Source: RGIG1959 sp964564305 (GTDB taxonomy: Bacteria; Bacillota; Clostridia; Oscillospirales; Acutalibacteraceae). From it: DNA of 5,945 nt. The stretch covers positions 1 through 5,945 of the forward strand of contig CAZMAM010000051.1 in assembly GCA_964564305.1 (NCBI GenBank), in the 5' to 3' direction. The notes beneath the pieces were generated by a model. The model did no database searches and had not been told where the DNA came from. It saw nothing but the letters and a program-made list of their open reading frames with translations. Made by a program: the position numbers and the translations under genes. Positions 1-5,483 of this stretch are shown here, one piece after another (positions within the stretch are counted from its first letter, which is position 1; each line of letters starts with the position of its first letter).

Positions 1-1
1 A

Positions 2-676
2 CGCGCTTGCGAGATTGCGGGATTGTCCACCATTCCCTGCGAAGTGACCGACCTCTCCCGAGATGAGGCGATTATCCTTATGGTGGAAAGCAATTTTCAG
101 CGGTCGGCAATCCTTCCTTCCGAAAAAGCCTTTGCGTACAAAATGCGGCTGGATGCAATGAAAAGACAGGGACAGCGAACAGATTTAACTTCCGAGCCAG
201 TGGCGTGGAAGTCAGGCAGAGGAAAAGAAACTGCGGAAATAGTTGGTGAAACGCTCGGAGACAGTAAAGACCAAGTGCGCCGTTACATTCGGCTGACGAA
301 GCTGATACCGGAGTTGCTGGATATTGTGGACGAAGGGCGCATGAAGATGCGTCCGGCCGTGGAACTGTCGTATTTGAATGAAAGCTTTCAGCGGGCGGTA
401 TGGGAGGAGATGGAGCGAAACGCGTGTACGCCTTCGCACGATCAGGCGATTCGCATACGGAAGATGTACGAGAGCGGCAAGCTGAACCGGGAAGCGGTGG
501 CGGAAGTGATAAGCGAAGAGAAGCCGAACCAGAAAGAGCGGCTGATTTTGCGCGGAGAACGTGTGCGGGCATTGATTCCGAAGAATCTGCCCATCGGGCA
601 GACGGAGGAATACATTTGTAAAGCGCTGGAACACTACCGCGCGTTTCTGCGCAGCCGAAAAGACCGGGAGCGATAA
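2..676 (+). CDS. ParB/Spo0J-family partition protein, 5' end cut by window edge
   Basis: This is a DNA-partition protein that would bind a centromere-like site and act with a ParA ATPase to segregate or stabilise a replicon or integrative element. The frame is open from base 2 and begins inside the family's conserved ParB/Srx domain: the residues RACEIAGL are the tail of the usual GERR-x-RA box, so the start lies upstream. A TTG at 23 is in frame but sits inside this conserved stretch and is not a credible start. Next comes the conserved DEAIILMVESNFQR / LPSEKAFAYK block, which in ParB follows the CTP-binding site. The helix-turn-helix region follows (KDQVRRYIRL, then IPELLDIVDEGRM and PAVELSYL), and last a charged C-terminal tail. 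I read this as the Firmicute mobile-element ParB type rather than chromosomal Spo0J; that is recognition, not a search. It ends in TAA, followed by an A/T tract with no clear terminator. The next gene has its own promoter. Confidence 0.9.
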   Translation, partial: RACEIAGLSTIPCEVTDLSRDEAIILMVESNFQRSAILPSEKAFAYKMRLDAMKRQGQRTDLTSEPVAWKSGRGKETAEIVGETLGDSKDQVRRYIRLTKLIPELLDIVDEGRMKMRPAVELSYLNESFQRAVWEEMERNACTPSHDQAIRIRKMYESGKLNREAVAEVISEEKPNQKERLILRGERVRALIPKNLPIGQTEEYICKALEHYRAFLRSRKDRER

Positions 677-677
677 A

Positions 678-695
678 AATTTTTTGAAAAAAATT
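678..695. repeat. AT-rich palindrome between parB and the next promoter
   Basis: AATTTTTT (678-685) and AAAAAAATT (687-695) flank a single G and form a near-perfect inverted repeat just after the parB stop. It has no GC in the stem and no following T-run, so it is unlikely to be a strong terminator. It could act as curved DNA or as an UP-like element about 20 bases upstream of the -35 box at 717. Confidence 0.35.
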
Positions 696-716
696 GAAAA
701 AAACGCAATCGCATAA

Positions 717-744
717 TTGCAAAACCGAATTGTTTTGGTATAAT
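717..744 (+). promoter_or_regulatory. Sigma-A promoter with extended -10
   Basis: A consensus TATAAT lies at 739-744, preceded by TGG at 736-738, which gives an extended -10 (TGn). A TTGCAA at 717-722 serves as -35 with a 16-base spacer. A 5-bp inverted repeat, GCAAT (705-709) / ATTGC (716-720), overlaps the -35 box and could be an operator half-site pair. Transcription would start near 750 and read into the gene at 780, whose ribosome binding site AAAGGAG is at 763-769. Confidence 0.75.
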
Positions 745-779
745 TAAGCCGAAATCTCACCCAAAGGAGCGATTCCAAG

Positions 780-1691
780 ATGAAAAAGACGAAAAATGTA
801 CCGTCCGAACAAGAAAATGAACGCAAGCACGGGAAGCTGACGGGGTGGATTATCGCGCATAAAACGGCAACGATTATCACAACGGCGGCGTTTGTGCTGG
901 CGGCCGTCGGAGGAAGCTTGGCCGCTGTCTGGGCGGGAAGTCATAACGTACCCCTGACGGATGAGATGTCCGTCGAAACGGCGTCCGAAAGCGGAACCAC
1001 TGAAACCCACAGCACTACCGCTTTCACGGCAAAATCGACCGAATCGGCAACCGCAACCGAAACAGAGAAAACCGCTGTTTCCGCTACAGGCGGGGAAACT
1101 TCATCTTCGAGTACAACCGCCACGGCATCGCAAAGTACATCCGCAAAGACCACCAAAGCGCCGGAAACGACCGCTAAGGCACAAAGTACAACCACAGCAG
1201 CTCAGGCCGTTGCACCGACAACGACAAAAGCCCCATCGGCTTCAGCCGGGAATACATCCTCAAGCAACAACTGGGCCAGTAAATATGTGGGCACTCCGGA
1301 ACAAGAGCAACAGGCAAGAGCGTGTGCGCAAAAAATCGCGGATCAAATTGATAGAGATGGTCCGCTTATGAATCAAATAGCAGAAGCAACCCGCTTAGTA
1401 AATCAACAATACGCCTATTGCACGTATGATAAATCCAGCCAAATCACGATGACGGCATACGCTGTTTTTGTCCTGCGTCGCGCTTGCTGTAACGGTACCA
1501 CCAGTGCCTTGGGTATGGTTCTGGACTGCCTCGGTATTCCTTGGCGGAGAAGTGATTCCAGTGAAATTGTAAACCCTCAATATGGCCCGCACCAATGGAA
1601 TGTGATTATTCAAGACGGAAAAGTAATAAATGCCGATGCTATGACCAATGCAGTTACTTGTGACGGAGAAGATTTCAGTTGGACTTATTAA
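780..1691 (+). CDS. Membrane-anchored transglutaminase-like protein with Ser/Thr-rich stalk
   Basis: This is a predicted surface protein of 303 residues. Residues 1-27 are charged and cytoplasmic. Residues about 29-51 form one hydrophobic signal-anchor helix. Residues about 60-165 are low complexity (Ser, Thr, Ala, Lys) with a repeated TTKAP motif, which is typical of an extended wall-spanning stalk. The C-terminal domain (about 167-303) is transglutaminase-like. Its putative catalytic Cys is C237 in ACCNGTTSALG, followed by CLGIPW as in the family core; the His is H271 in HQWNVI; the Asp is D286 in INADA. The three residues are in the canonical order and spacing. Members of this fold act as cysteine peptidases or as protein cross-linkers, and the sequence does not decide between them. 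The ATG at 780 has AAAGGAG ten bases upstream and its own promoter at 717-744. A terminator follows. The next gene also encodes an exported Cys-His enzyme, so the pair may form one surface module. Confidence 0.82.
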   Translation: MKKTKNVPSEQENERKHGKLTGWIIAHKTATIITTAAFVLAAVGGSLAAVWAGSHNVPLTDEMSVETASESGTTETHSTTAFTAKSTESATATETEKTAVSATGGETSSSSTTATASQSTSAKTTKAPETTAKAQSTTTAAQAVAPTTTKAPSASAGNTSSSNNWASKYVGTPEQEQQARACAQKIADQIDRDGPLMNQIAEATRLVNQQYAYCTYDKSSQITMTAYAVFVLRRACCNGTTSALGMVLDCLGIPWRRSDSSEIVNPQYGPHQWNVIIQDGKVINADAMTNAVTCDGEDFSWTY

Positions 1692-1746
1692 ATCTCAAAA
1701 CAAAACGGAAGATGAAATGAAATATATTTTGCATTTTCTTTAATTG

Positions 1747-1775
1747 AAGCACCCGATAAGTTGGGTGCTTTTTTT
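1747..1775 (+). terminator. Rho-independent terminator
   Basis: The stem AAGCACCC (1747-1754) pairs perfectly with GGGTGCTT (1763-1770) across an 8-base loop, and a T-run continues to 1775. It ends transcription of the transglutaminase-like gene 55 bases after its stop codon. It lies only 36 bases before the next start codon, so it may also act as an attenuator for that gene. Confidence 0.88.
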
Positions 1776-1810
1776 ATAAGCAAAATAAAACGAAAGGAAT
1801 GAACACACAC

Positions 1811-3616
1811 ATGAGAAGAAACAAGTGGTACAAAATTCTTTCTTTACTTCTGGCCGTTATTCTCTTGATTGGGGCAGTTCCCGTAACGGCAGAAATTTCG
1901 TACCCTGAAGAGGAAATCAAAATCACTTCCAATTCAGAAATAATGACTATCGGTTATCCGGCGGGATTACCGGACAATATGAAAATGGAAAATTCCGGAA
2001 ATAATTACGTTTTAAAGGCACTAAAAGCAACCGGCTATAACGTGGATCAGCAAATTGCCGATGGTAATTTGTATACCACATGCGGAAGTAACGCGGAAAG
2101 ATATAATTCACCTACACTTAAAAGTTATTCATCCGTTGCTACAGGATTTGAAACACTATCAGCCATAATCAGTAAAGGCGGTTTTTGCTGTGCCTCTTTT
2201 GTCACATGGTTTGAACTGAACTATTATCCGAGCGCATCATCCAATCATAATCGAGATTTTATGAAGACCGGTACCATAGCCACTAACCCACAAAGCGTAG
2301 TGAGTTGGTATGATACATTAAACGCTTTAGCCGGTGTACCCGGATATTCAGTCGGTGTGGCAGGCCAGCATAATATTCATGGATACGGTTCTGGCACTAC
2401 CTTTACTAATAACGGTATCACTGCAACATTGGTGAGTGTAGATACTACCGTCAAATATAATGATACCGGACGACCAAGCAATTTGGTACCCGGAGATTTG
2501 ATCATTTTTGGAAGATCAGATTCAAGCGGCAATTGGTTAACCCATATTGCCATTTTTGCGGGAAGATATAATAATCACGATTATCTCATTCATGTCGGCA
2601 ACGACAGAGGGCCGGAAATATCACGAAAAGATTTCATTGGACAGGCACAAGACAAATCGGGATATCCAATTGCTTATTATCATCTTCCGCAGAATGGTTC
2701 CATTACCGTACACAAAGTAGATAAAGATACCAAGGTATCGCTTGCGGGAGCAAAATTTCGTGTGGTAGACCATAACGGAACGGTGGTTGCCGGGCCGAAA
2801 ACGACAGATTCAACCGGCATAGTCACATTTGACGGGTTGCCTATGGACCCGATGTTTGGAGTAGATTATTATGTTCAGGAAATGGAAGCTCCTGCCGGGT
2901 ATGAAATTGATTCATCGCTGCCTATCTTCTATGGGTATCATTCGTGGCAGGTGAATCTGACCAACGATGATTCGCATTGTACCAACTGTGTATATAAAAT
3001 CGACCCGTGGAACAATGTCCGAAGGGTCTATGGCAATATCAAATTCACGAAAGTAGACAGAACGACGAAAAAAGCGATTGCCAACGGCGGGTGGTTCAGT
3101 GTCCGGGATACACACGGGAATCAGGTAAAAGATAAAAACGGAACGCTGCTTACGGGGAAACCTACCGACAGCAACGGTGAGGTACAGTTCAACGATTTGC
3201 CCATCGACCCGGTCAACGGCACAACGTATTATGTATTTGAGTTTGAACCGCCACCGAATTGTATCATCGATACCAGCCTGCCCTCCATGATAGCGGACGG
3301 TAAACTGAATTATTATTGGCAGGTTACGCTTACCAAAAATAACGCAGGGCAGACCGTAACTTTCGGCCCGTGGAATAACGGAGGGTATGTGGATATTCCC
3401 TATTCCAAGAAAATATACGGCGCACCGTTCACGGAAAACGGGATAAAATACGGGGAGCGGTATACGGTTCGATACGTTTTGTACCGTGAAACCGAACATA
3501 TGAGTTCGGCGTCGGAGGCGTTCCGCAAAATACGGTCTGCGGGTTTTTGCTGTCGCTCACCACATATTTCAGCGCGCTCTCCTGATCCTCGGTGTATTCC
3601 TGCGCCTCATCGATGA
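1811..3616 (+). CDS. Secreted NlpC/P60-like protein with SpaA-type repeats, chimeric 3' end
   Basis: This is an exported surface protein. I place the start at ATG 1811, because the alternative ATG at 1799 directly abuts the AAAGGA at 1793-1798 and leaves no spacing. Numbering from 1811, residues 1-27 are a signal peptide (basic MRRNKWYK, Leu-rich core, VTA cleavage site). A papain-like NlpC/P60-type domain spans about 60-292: C127 in FCCASFV, then PGDLIIF, H245 in THIAIFAG and H261 in LIHVGN. This suggests a cell-wall peptidase or amidase. Two SpaA/Cna-B-like domains follow. The first (about 296-368) has ITVHKVD, LAGAKF, a TD-x-x-G turn and EMEAPAGY. The second (about 409-488) has IKFTKVD, TDSNG and YYVFEFEPPP. 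Such domains often form Lys-Asn/Asp isopeptide bonds. After about residue 561 (nt 3493) the frame runs through DNA antisense to the terminase gene, so the last ~40 residues are not native. Any LPXTG anchor or third repeat is lost. No promoter is obvious between the terminator and this start. Confidence 0.8.
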   Translation: MRRNKWYKILSLLLAVILLIGAVPVTAEISYPEEEIKITSNSEIMTIGYPAGLPDNMKMENSGNNYVLKALKATGYNVDQQIADGNLYTTCGSNAERYNSPTLKSYSSVATGFETLSAIISKGGFCCASFVTWFELNYYPSASSNHNRDFMKTGTIATNPQSVVSWYDTLNALAGVPGYSVGVAGQHNIHGYGSGTTFTNNGITATLVSVDTTVKYNDTGRPSNLVPGDLIIFGRSDSSGNWLTHIAIFAGRYNNHDYLIHVGNDRGPEISRKDFIGQAQDKSGYPIAYYHLPQNGSITVHKVDKDTKVSLAGAKFRVVDHNGTVVAGPKTTDSTGIVTFDGLPMDPMFGVDYYVQEMEAPAGYEIDSSLPIFYGYHSWQVNLTNDDSHCTNCVYKIDPWNNVRRVYGNIKFTKVDRTTKKAIANGGWFSVRDTHGNQVKDKNGTLLTGKPTDSNGEVQFNDLPIDPVNGTTYYVFEFEPPPNCIIDTSLPSMIADGKLNYYWQVTLTKNNAGQTVTFGPWNNGGYVDIPYSKKIYGAPFTENGIKYGERYTVRYVLYRETEHMSSASEAFRKIRSAGFCCRSPHISARSPDPRCIPAPHR

Positions 3617-4085
3617 TAAGCAGGTCAAAGCCTTCGCCAAGCCCGCCCTTGGTTGACCGCGTACGAAATTCCACCGTTCCGCCGTCTGCCAGCTTCACCC
3701 GTTCCCGCCCGGTTGCCCGGATGGATGTGTACGCAATCTGCGCACTGTCCAGCAGCTCACATAACCGCTCCCATGCGCTGTGCGACGTCGTGGTGCGATG
3801 CGCCGTGTGCAATATCTTTTCCCCAGACGCAAGCCCGTACATCTCCCGCATCGCCACTATCTCATTTTTCCCGTTCCGGCGCGGGACAGAATAACCGAAC
3901 TTCGAGTGCGTCCATATCTCTTCTTCGTTGACGGCCAGCATATCGAATAACAGTAACGTCTGCCACTCCTGCGGGGTTCGCCCCGTTTCCTCATACAGGC
4001 TCACCGCCTCTTCTCCGTGCGTCTTGGCATACGGCAGAATCAGCGAGCGTGTCGGCGTTTGCCGCCCGTATCGCACTTCCGGCAA
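3429..4085 (-). CDS. terL: Phage terminase large subunit, N-terminal ATPase part only
   Basis: The large terminase is the ATPase/nuclease motor that packages phage DNA into proheads. The 218 residues encoded here cover only the start of the ATPase half. Visible motifs are the variant Walker A VPRRNGKNE (residues 67-75), Walker B DLLIIDEAQE (154-163) with the catalytic Glu at 160, and the coupling motif CGTPPTP (187-193). A full TerL is usually 400-600 residues with a C-terminal RNase H-like nuclease, which is absent here. Residues 1-195 (4085-3501) fit the family. Residues after about 195 are read from DNA antisense to the SpaA-like gene and are not native, so the gene is broken at the junction near 3500. 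The start is TTG at 4085, supported by GAGGTG (4099-4094) eight bases upstream and by an in-frame TGA just before it. It lies 28 bases after yjcQ and is probably co-transcribed with it. Confidence 0.85.
   Translation of the reverse strand: MPEVRYGRQTPTRSLILPYAKTHGEEAVSLYEETGRTPQEWQTLLLFDMLAVNEEEIWTHSKFGYSVPRRNGKNEIVAMREMYGLASGEKILHTAHRTTTSHSAWERLCELLDSAQIAYTSIRATGRERVKLADGGTVEFRTRSTKGGLGEGFDLLIIDEAQEYTEDQESALKYVVSDSKNPQTVFCGTPPTPNSYVRFHGTKRIEPYTAPRILSRFP
3490..3510. other. Breakpoint joining SpaA-like gene to truncated terminase
   Basis: Left of this point the plus strand encodes a coherent SpaA-type surface protein; right of it the minus strand encodes a coherent terminase. Each frame runs into the other's antisense DNA here. 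The last family-consistent terminase codon is at 3501-3503. The 18-bp inverted repeat CCGAAC (3492-3497) atatga GTTCGG (3504-3509) sits exactly at the join. Neither gene shows a native end. The join may be a deletion or rearrangement in the genome, or a chimeric join made during amplification or assembly. Confidence 0.75.
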
Positions 4086-4113
4086 ATTATCCCCACCTCA
4101 AAACTTCTCCGGC

Positions 4114-4482
4114 TCAGGTTATCAACCCGACCAGCTGCGCCAAAGTGAAAATCATATCCTTGCATTCCTTCAGAAACTCTCCGGCCTTGTTCATCGCGCC
4201 GTTTTCTTTCAGGTAGTGTATACCGGCTGCGGTGATTTGCGCGTCCCGCGGCGACGAGGCCAGGATGAGATCGTGCCCCCACGCGCGGGTGAAGGTCAGC
4301 CCGGAAAGCAGCCCCTCGCCCTGCATCATGTTCAGCACATCGTTCCAATACGCCTCGCTGTCGGTGTGCTTGCGCACCGTCTCTTGAAAGGTCGCGTCGT
4401 CAAACGCGATTTTGCGCTTCAGGCAAGCGTAATAATACACAAGCACCCGGTAGACCATCACATCGTAATCGTCTTTCGCCAT
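4114..4482 (-). CDS. YjcQ-family protein (phage-associated, winged-helix-like)
   Basis: This 122-residue protein resembles the YjcQ family, small proteins found in Firmicute chromosomes and prophages whose biochemical role is not established. The recognisable part is the C-terminal half: ITAAGIHYLKENGAMNKAGEF followed by LKECKDMI, matching the family pattern of a Thr/Ala-x-x-G-x-x-Tyr-Leu-Lys-Glu-Asn helix and then a Lys-rich helix. The N-terminal half has the helical layout of a winged-helix unit (MVYRVLVYYYACLKR, then FQETVRKH and YWNDVLNMM). It also carries an extended loop with the LTFTRAWGHD strand. The ATG at 4482 has a perfect AGGAGG (4496-4491) eight bases upstream, which settles the start. 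It precedes the terminase gene by 28 bases on the same strand, so it is probably part of the same phage transcript. Role unknown; a DNA-binding regulator is possible but is inference. Confidence 0.78.
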   Translation of the reverse strand: MAKDDYDVMVYRVLVYYYACLKRKIAFDDATFQETVRKHTDSEAYWNDVLNMMQGEGLLSGLTFTRAWGHDLILASSPRDAQITAAGIHYLKENGAMNKAGEFLKECKDMIFTLAQLVGLIT

Positions 4483-4533
4483 CCCCCGCGCCTCCTTCGC
4501 TTTCGTGCATCTTTTTGGAAAACATGCATAATA

Positions 4534-4561
4534 AAAGCACGGTGCCGTAACATCGTGCCTT
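4534..4561 (-). terminator. Probable terminator on the minus strand, upstream of yjcQ
   Basis: Read on the minus strand, AAGGCACG (4561-4554) pairs with CGTGCTTTT (4541-4533), including one G-U pair. The 12-base loop is followed by TTATT-like sequence. The U-rich arm makes this terminator-like rather than textbook. It would separate transcripts of the toxin-side genes from yjcQ-terL, or attenuate the latter. Confidence 0.42.
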
Positions 4562-4599
4562 GAAATATTTGCTTTTGCAAACTCATTTGAAAACTACGG

Positions 4600-4664
4600 T
4601 TTTTCCCGCAAAGCTGTCATATACTCCGGGAAGTTTAATTATATGCTTTCACGGGACAAAAAAA
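4600..4664. repeat. Long imperfect inverted repeat beside the 4680 promoter
   Basis: Arms CCCG (4605-4608), AAAGC (4610-4614) and ATAT (4619-4622) pair in order with ATAT (4641-4644), GCTTT (4645-4649) and CGGG (4652-4655), with small bulges. The stem extends outward as TTTTT (4600-4604) against AAAAAAA (4658-4664). The T-run precedes the stem on the plus strand and the A-run follows it, so it is not a terminator in either direction. It could be a regulatory or recombination element. A TATAAT on the minus strand (4643-4638) lies in one arm but has no matching -35. Confidence 0.55.
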
Positions 4665-4679
4665 TTACTAAAAAATTTC

Positions 4680-4708
4680 TTGACATTTTACAAATTGTGA
4701 ACTATAAT
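4680..4708 (+). promoter_or_regulatory. Perfect sigma-A promoter pointing at the toxin 3' end
   Basis: TTGACA at 4680-4685 and TATAAT at 4703-4708 are both exact consensus, with an ideal 17-base spacer. Transcription would start near 4715. No plus-strand protein gene with a convincing start follows; downstream is a structured segment ending in a T-run at 4777-4782 and then the 3' end of a minus-strand gene. The promoter therefore drives a small RNA, or is left over from a gene that has been replaced. Confidence 0.85.
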
Positions 4709-4714
4709 AAGTAC

Positions 4715-4782
4715 TGAAGAGATATGCCGCGGTCAATTTATATCCTCTTCATGAGGTGTGGCGGCGTGTGTGTCTCTTTTTT
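4715..4782 (+). ncRNA. Candidate ~65-nt structured small RNA or attenuated leader
   Basis: The segment begins just after the consensus promoter and folds as a nested hairpin. GAGA (4719-4722) can pair with TCTC (4773-4776). TATGCCGC (4723-4730) pairs with GCGGCGTG (4761-4768), including G-U pairs. An inner CCTC (4744-4747) pairs with GAGG (4753-4756). Six T residues at 4777-4782 follow, so the outer stem plus T-run is a rho-independent terminator for plus-strand RNA. It meets the stop codon of the convergent nuclease gene (4783-4781), so the RNA would be complementary to the 3' untranslated part of that mRNA. Promoter, compact fold and terminator in under 110 bases resemble a regulatory RNA such as a type I antitoxin. 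A leader attenuator for a missing downstream gene is equally possible. An in-frame ATG at 4751 would encode a 22-residue Cys-containing leader peptide running past the T-run, but it has no ribosome binding site. Confidence 0.5.
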
Positions 4783-5296
4783 ATGTGCGCTTCACAACCA
4801 AAATGATCTTTCCCAATGAGATCAAAACGACTTCATCTACAAACTTGGTTCTATCGTGCCAAAATATTTTATATATCTGGTTCTCAATATCCCGAGCGTT
4901 AAATTCAAGATTTGATATATCAACAATAAATCGATTGGCTTGTCCACTTGATTTGGCTATACGGTTAAATATTGCATCCTTGCTATTTCCGGTAAGCGTT
5001 TTCAAATCATATAACTTGCCGTTAAACAAATAATCCGGTGTTTTAATATACTCCGGCTTGTTGACTTTAGGCAACATATAAATTTCACCGCCGATTTCTC
5101 TCTCGAGAAATTCGGCGATTTCTTTTTCATGCTTGGAATACGCAAGCTGAACATTTTTACCGTCAACTCTATATGTCACACCGTTTATCGTTATTTCGGT
5201 TGCGTCGGAAACTTGATGACTGTTCGGCGTGGCATCAGGATACCAATTTCCGGTTATATCCTCGTATCGCTTTGGTGGAAATTTATCAGGTTTCAT
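4781..5296 (-). CDS. CdiA C-terminal-like PD-(D/E)XK nuclease toxin
   Basis: This 171-residue protein resembles the C-terminal tRNase domain of CdiA-type contact-dependent inhibition toxins, also found on phage MuF-type and other Firmicute polymorphic toxins. It would cleave RNA (probably tRNA) inside a target cell. Residues 20-55 (DATPNSHQV, then INGVTYRVDGKNVQLAYS) form the lead-in. The nuclease core follows: a helix with E59/E63 (HEKEIAEFLERE), D88 in TPDYLFNG and the D97-L-K99 pair in YDLKTL. This is the ordered Glu, Asp, Asp-x-Lys set of a PD-(D/E)XK fold. The C-terminal FVDEVVLI / KIILVVKR strands close the domain. The ATG at 5296 has no good ribosome binding site. The frame is open upstream to a TAA at 5354-5356, and the preceding 58-aa gene stops 10 bases before this ATG, so translation is probably coupled or the domain has been detached from a larger carrier. 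No immunity gene follows. The family call is recognition from motifs, not a search. Confidence 0.72.
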   Translation of the reverse strand: MKPDKFPPKRYEDITGNWYPDATPNSHQVSDATEITINGVTYRVDGKNVQLAYSKHEKEIAEFLEREIGGEIYMLPKVNKPEYIKTPDYLFNGKLYDLKTLTGNSKDAIFNRIAKSSGQANRFIVDISNLEFNARDIENQIYKIFWHDRTKFVDEVVLISLGKIILVVKRT

Positions 5297-5306
5297 AATA
5301 GCATCA

Positions 5307-5483
5307 TCAAAAAATCCAACCTTCTGCTGCCAAATCGCTTTCTCGCTTCGAAATTATCGGAAGAATTTCAGCATATTCTTCTTGTATCTCTTCCTTGTGT
5401 GCTTCATATTGCTCTTTGGAAAGAGAAAATCGAGCGAGATGCAACTCGTCAGAGGTCATATCCTCGTTAAACCATTTTGTCAT
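5307..5483 (-). CDS. 58-residue protein of unknown function, coupled to the toxin gene
   Basis: This small acidic protein starts MTKWFNEDMTSDE and contains a charged helical stretch (FSLSKEQYEAHKEEIQEEY). I recognise no family. The start at 5483 is chosen because AAGGAGG lies eight bases upstream (about 5497-5491); an in-frame ATG ten codons earlier at 5513 falls upstream of that site and inside the preceding gene. The first 17 bases overlap the end of the JAMM-like gene, whose stop is at 5469-5467, and the stop here is 10 bases before the nuclease ATG. The three genes therefore look like one translationally coupled unit. A small acidic protein next to a nuclease toxin could be an antitoxin or immunity protein, as in many toxin-antitoxin pairs where the antitoxin comes first. 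That is inference from position and size alone. Confidence 0.62.
   Translation of the reverse strand: MTKWFNEDMTSDELHLARFSLSKEQYEAHKEEIQEEYAEILPIISKRESDLAAEGWIF

Larger units (their letters stand above)
4483..4780. other. Signal-rich intergenic region without a protein gene
   Basis: Nearly 300 bases separate yjcQ from the nuclease-like toxin gene. I find no credible protein gene on either strand; the few ATG frames are 4-42 codons, have no family resemblance and mostly lack a ribosome binding site. The region holds four signals, listed separately: a terminator-like hairpin (4534-4561), a long imperfect inverted repeat (4600-4664), a consensus plus-strand promoter (4680-4708) and a structured segment ending in a T-run (4715-4782). 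Confidence 0.7.

Noticed and set aside
78..880. Two long minus-strand frames opposite parB
   Set aside because: They are antisense shadows of a well-conserved ParB sequence; the translations are rich in Cys, Arg and Ser with no family features.
1133..1230. Tandem repeat or CRISPR-like array in the stalk region
   Set aside because: The repetition is only short codon-level TTKAP-type similarity in a coding stalk; there are no regular spacers or conserved repeat units.
961..1371. Plus-strand frame rich in Pro, Arg and Gln inside the transglutaminase-like gene
   Set aside because: It is the +1 shadow of the Ser/Thr/Ala-rich stalk; the low complexity comes from the repeated codons of the real gene.
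1799..1801. ATG 1799 as start of the secreted protein
   Set aside because: It directly abuts AAAGGA with no spacing; ATG 1811 gives a usable spacing and a better signal peptide.
2912..3499. Minus-strand 195-codon frame opposite the SpaA-like domains
   Set aside because: Antisense shadow; the plus strand shows clear SpaA motifs over the same span.
3592..4563. Three plus-strand frames (100, 92 and 211 codons) opposite terL and yjcQ
   Set aside because: The minus strand carries recognisable terminase and YjcQ motifs with good ribosome binding sites; the plus-strand frames have neither.
4461..4589. Minus-strand 42-codon frame overlapping the yjcQ start, Arg-rich
   Set aside because: No ribosome binding site and no family resemblance; it reads through the terminator-like hairpin and the yjcQ ribosome binding site.
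4638..4643. Minus-strand TATAAT as a promoter for yjcQ-terL
   Set aside because: No -35 box at 16-18 bases, no extended -10, and it lies within an inverted-repeat arm. It remains possible but is not supported.
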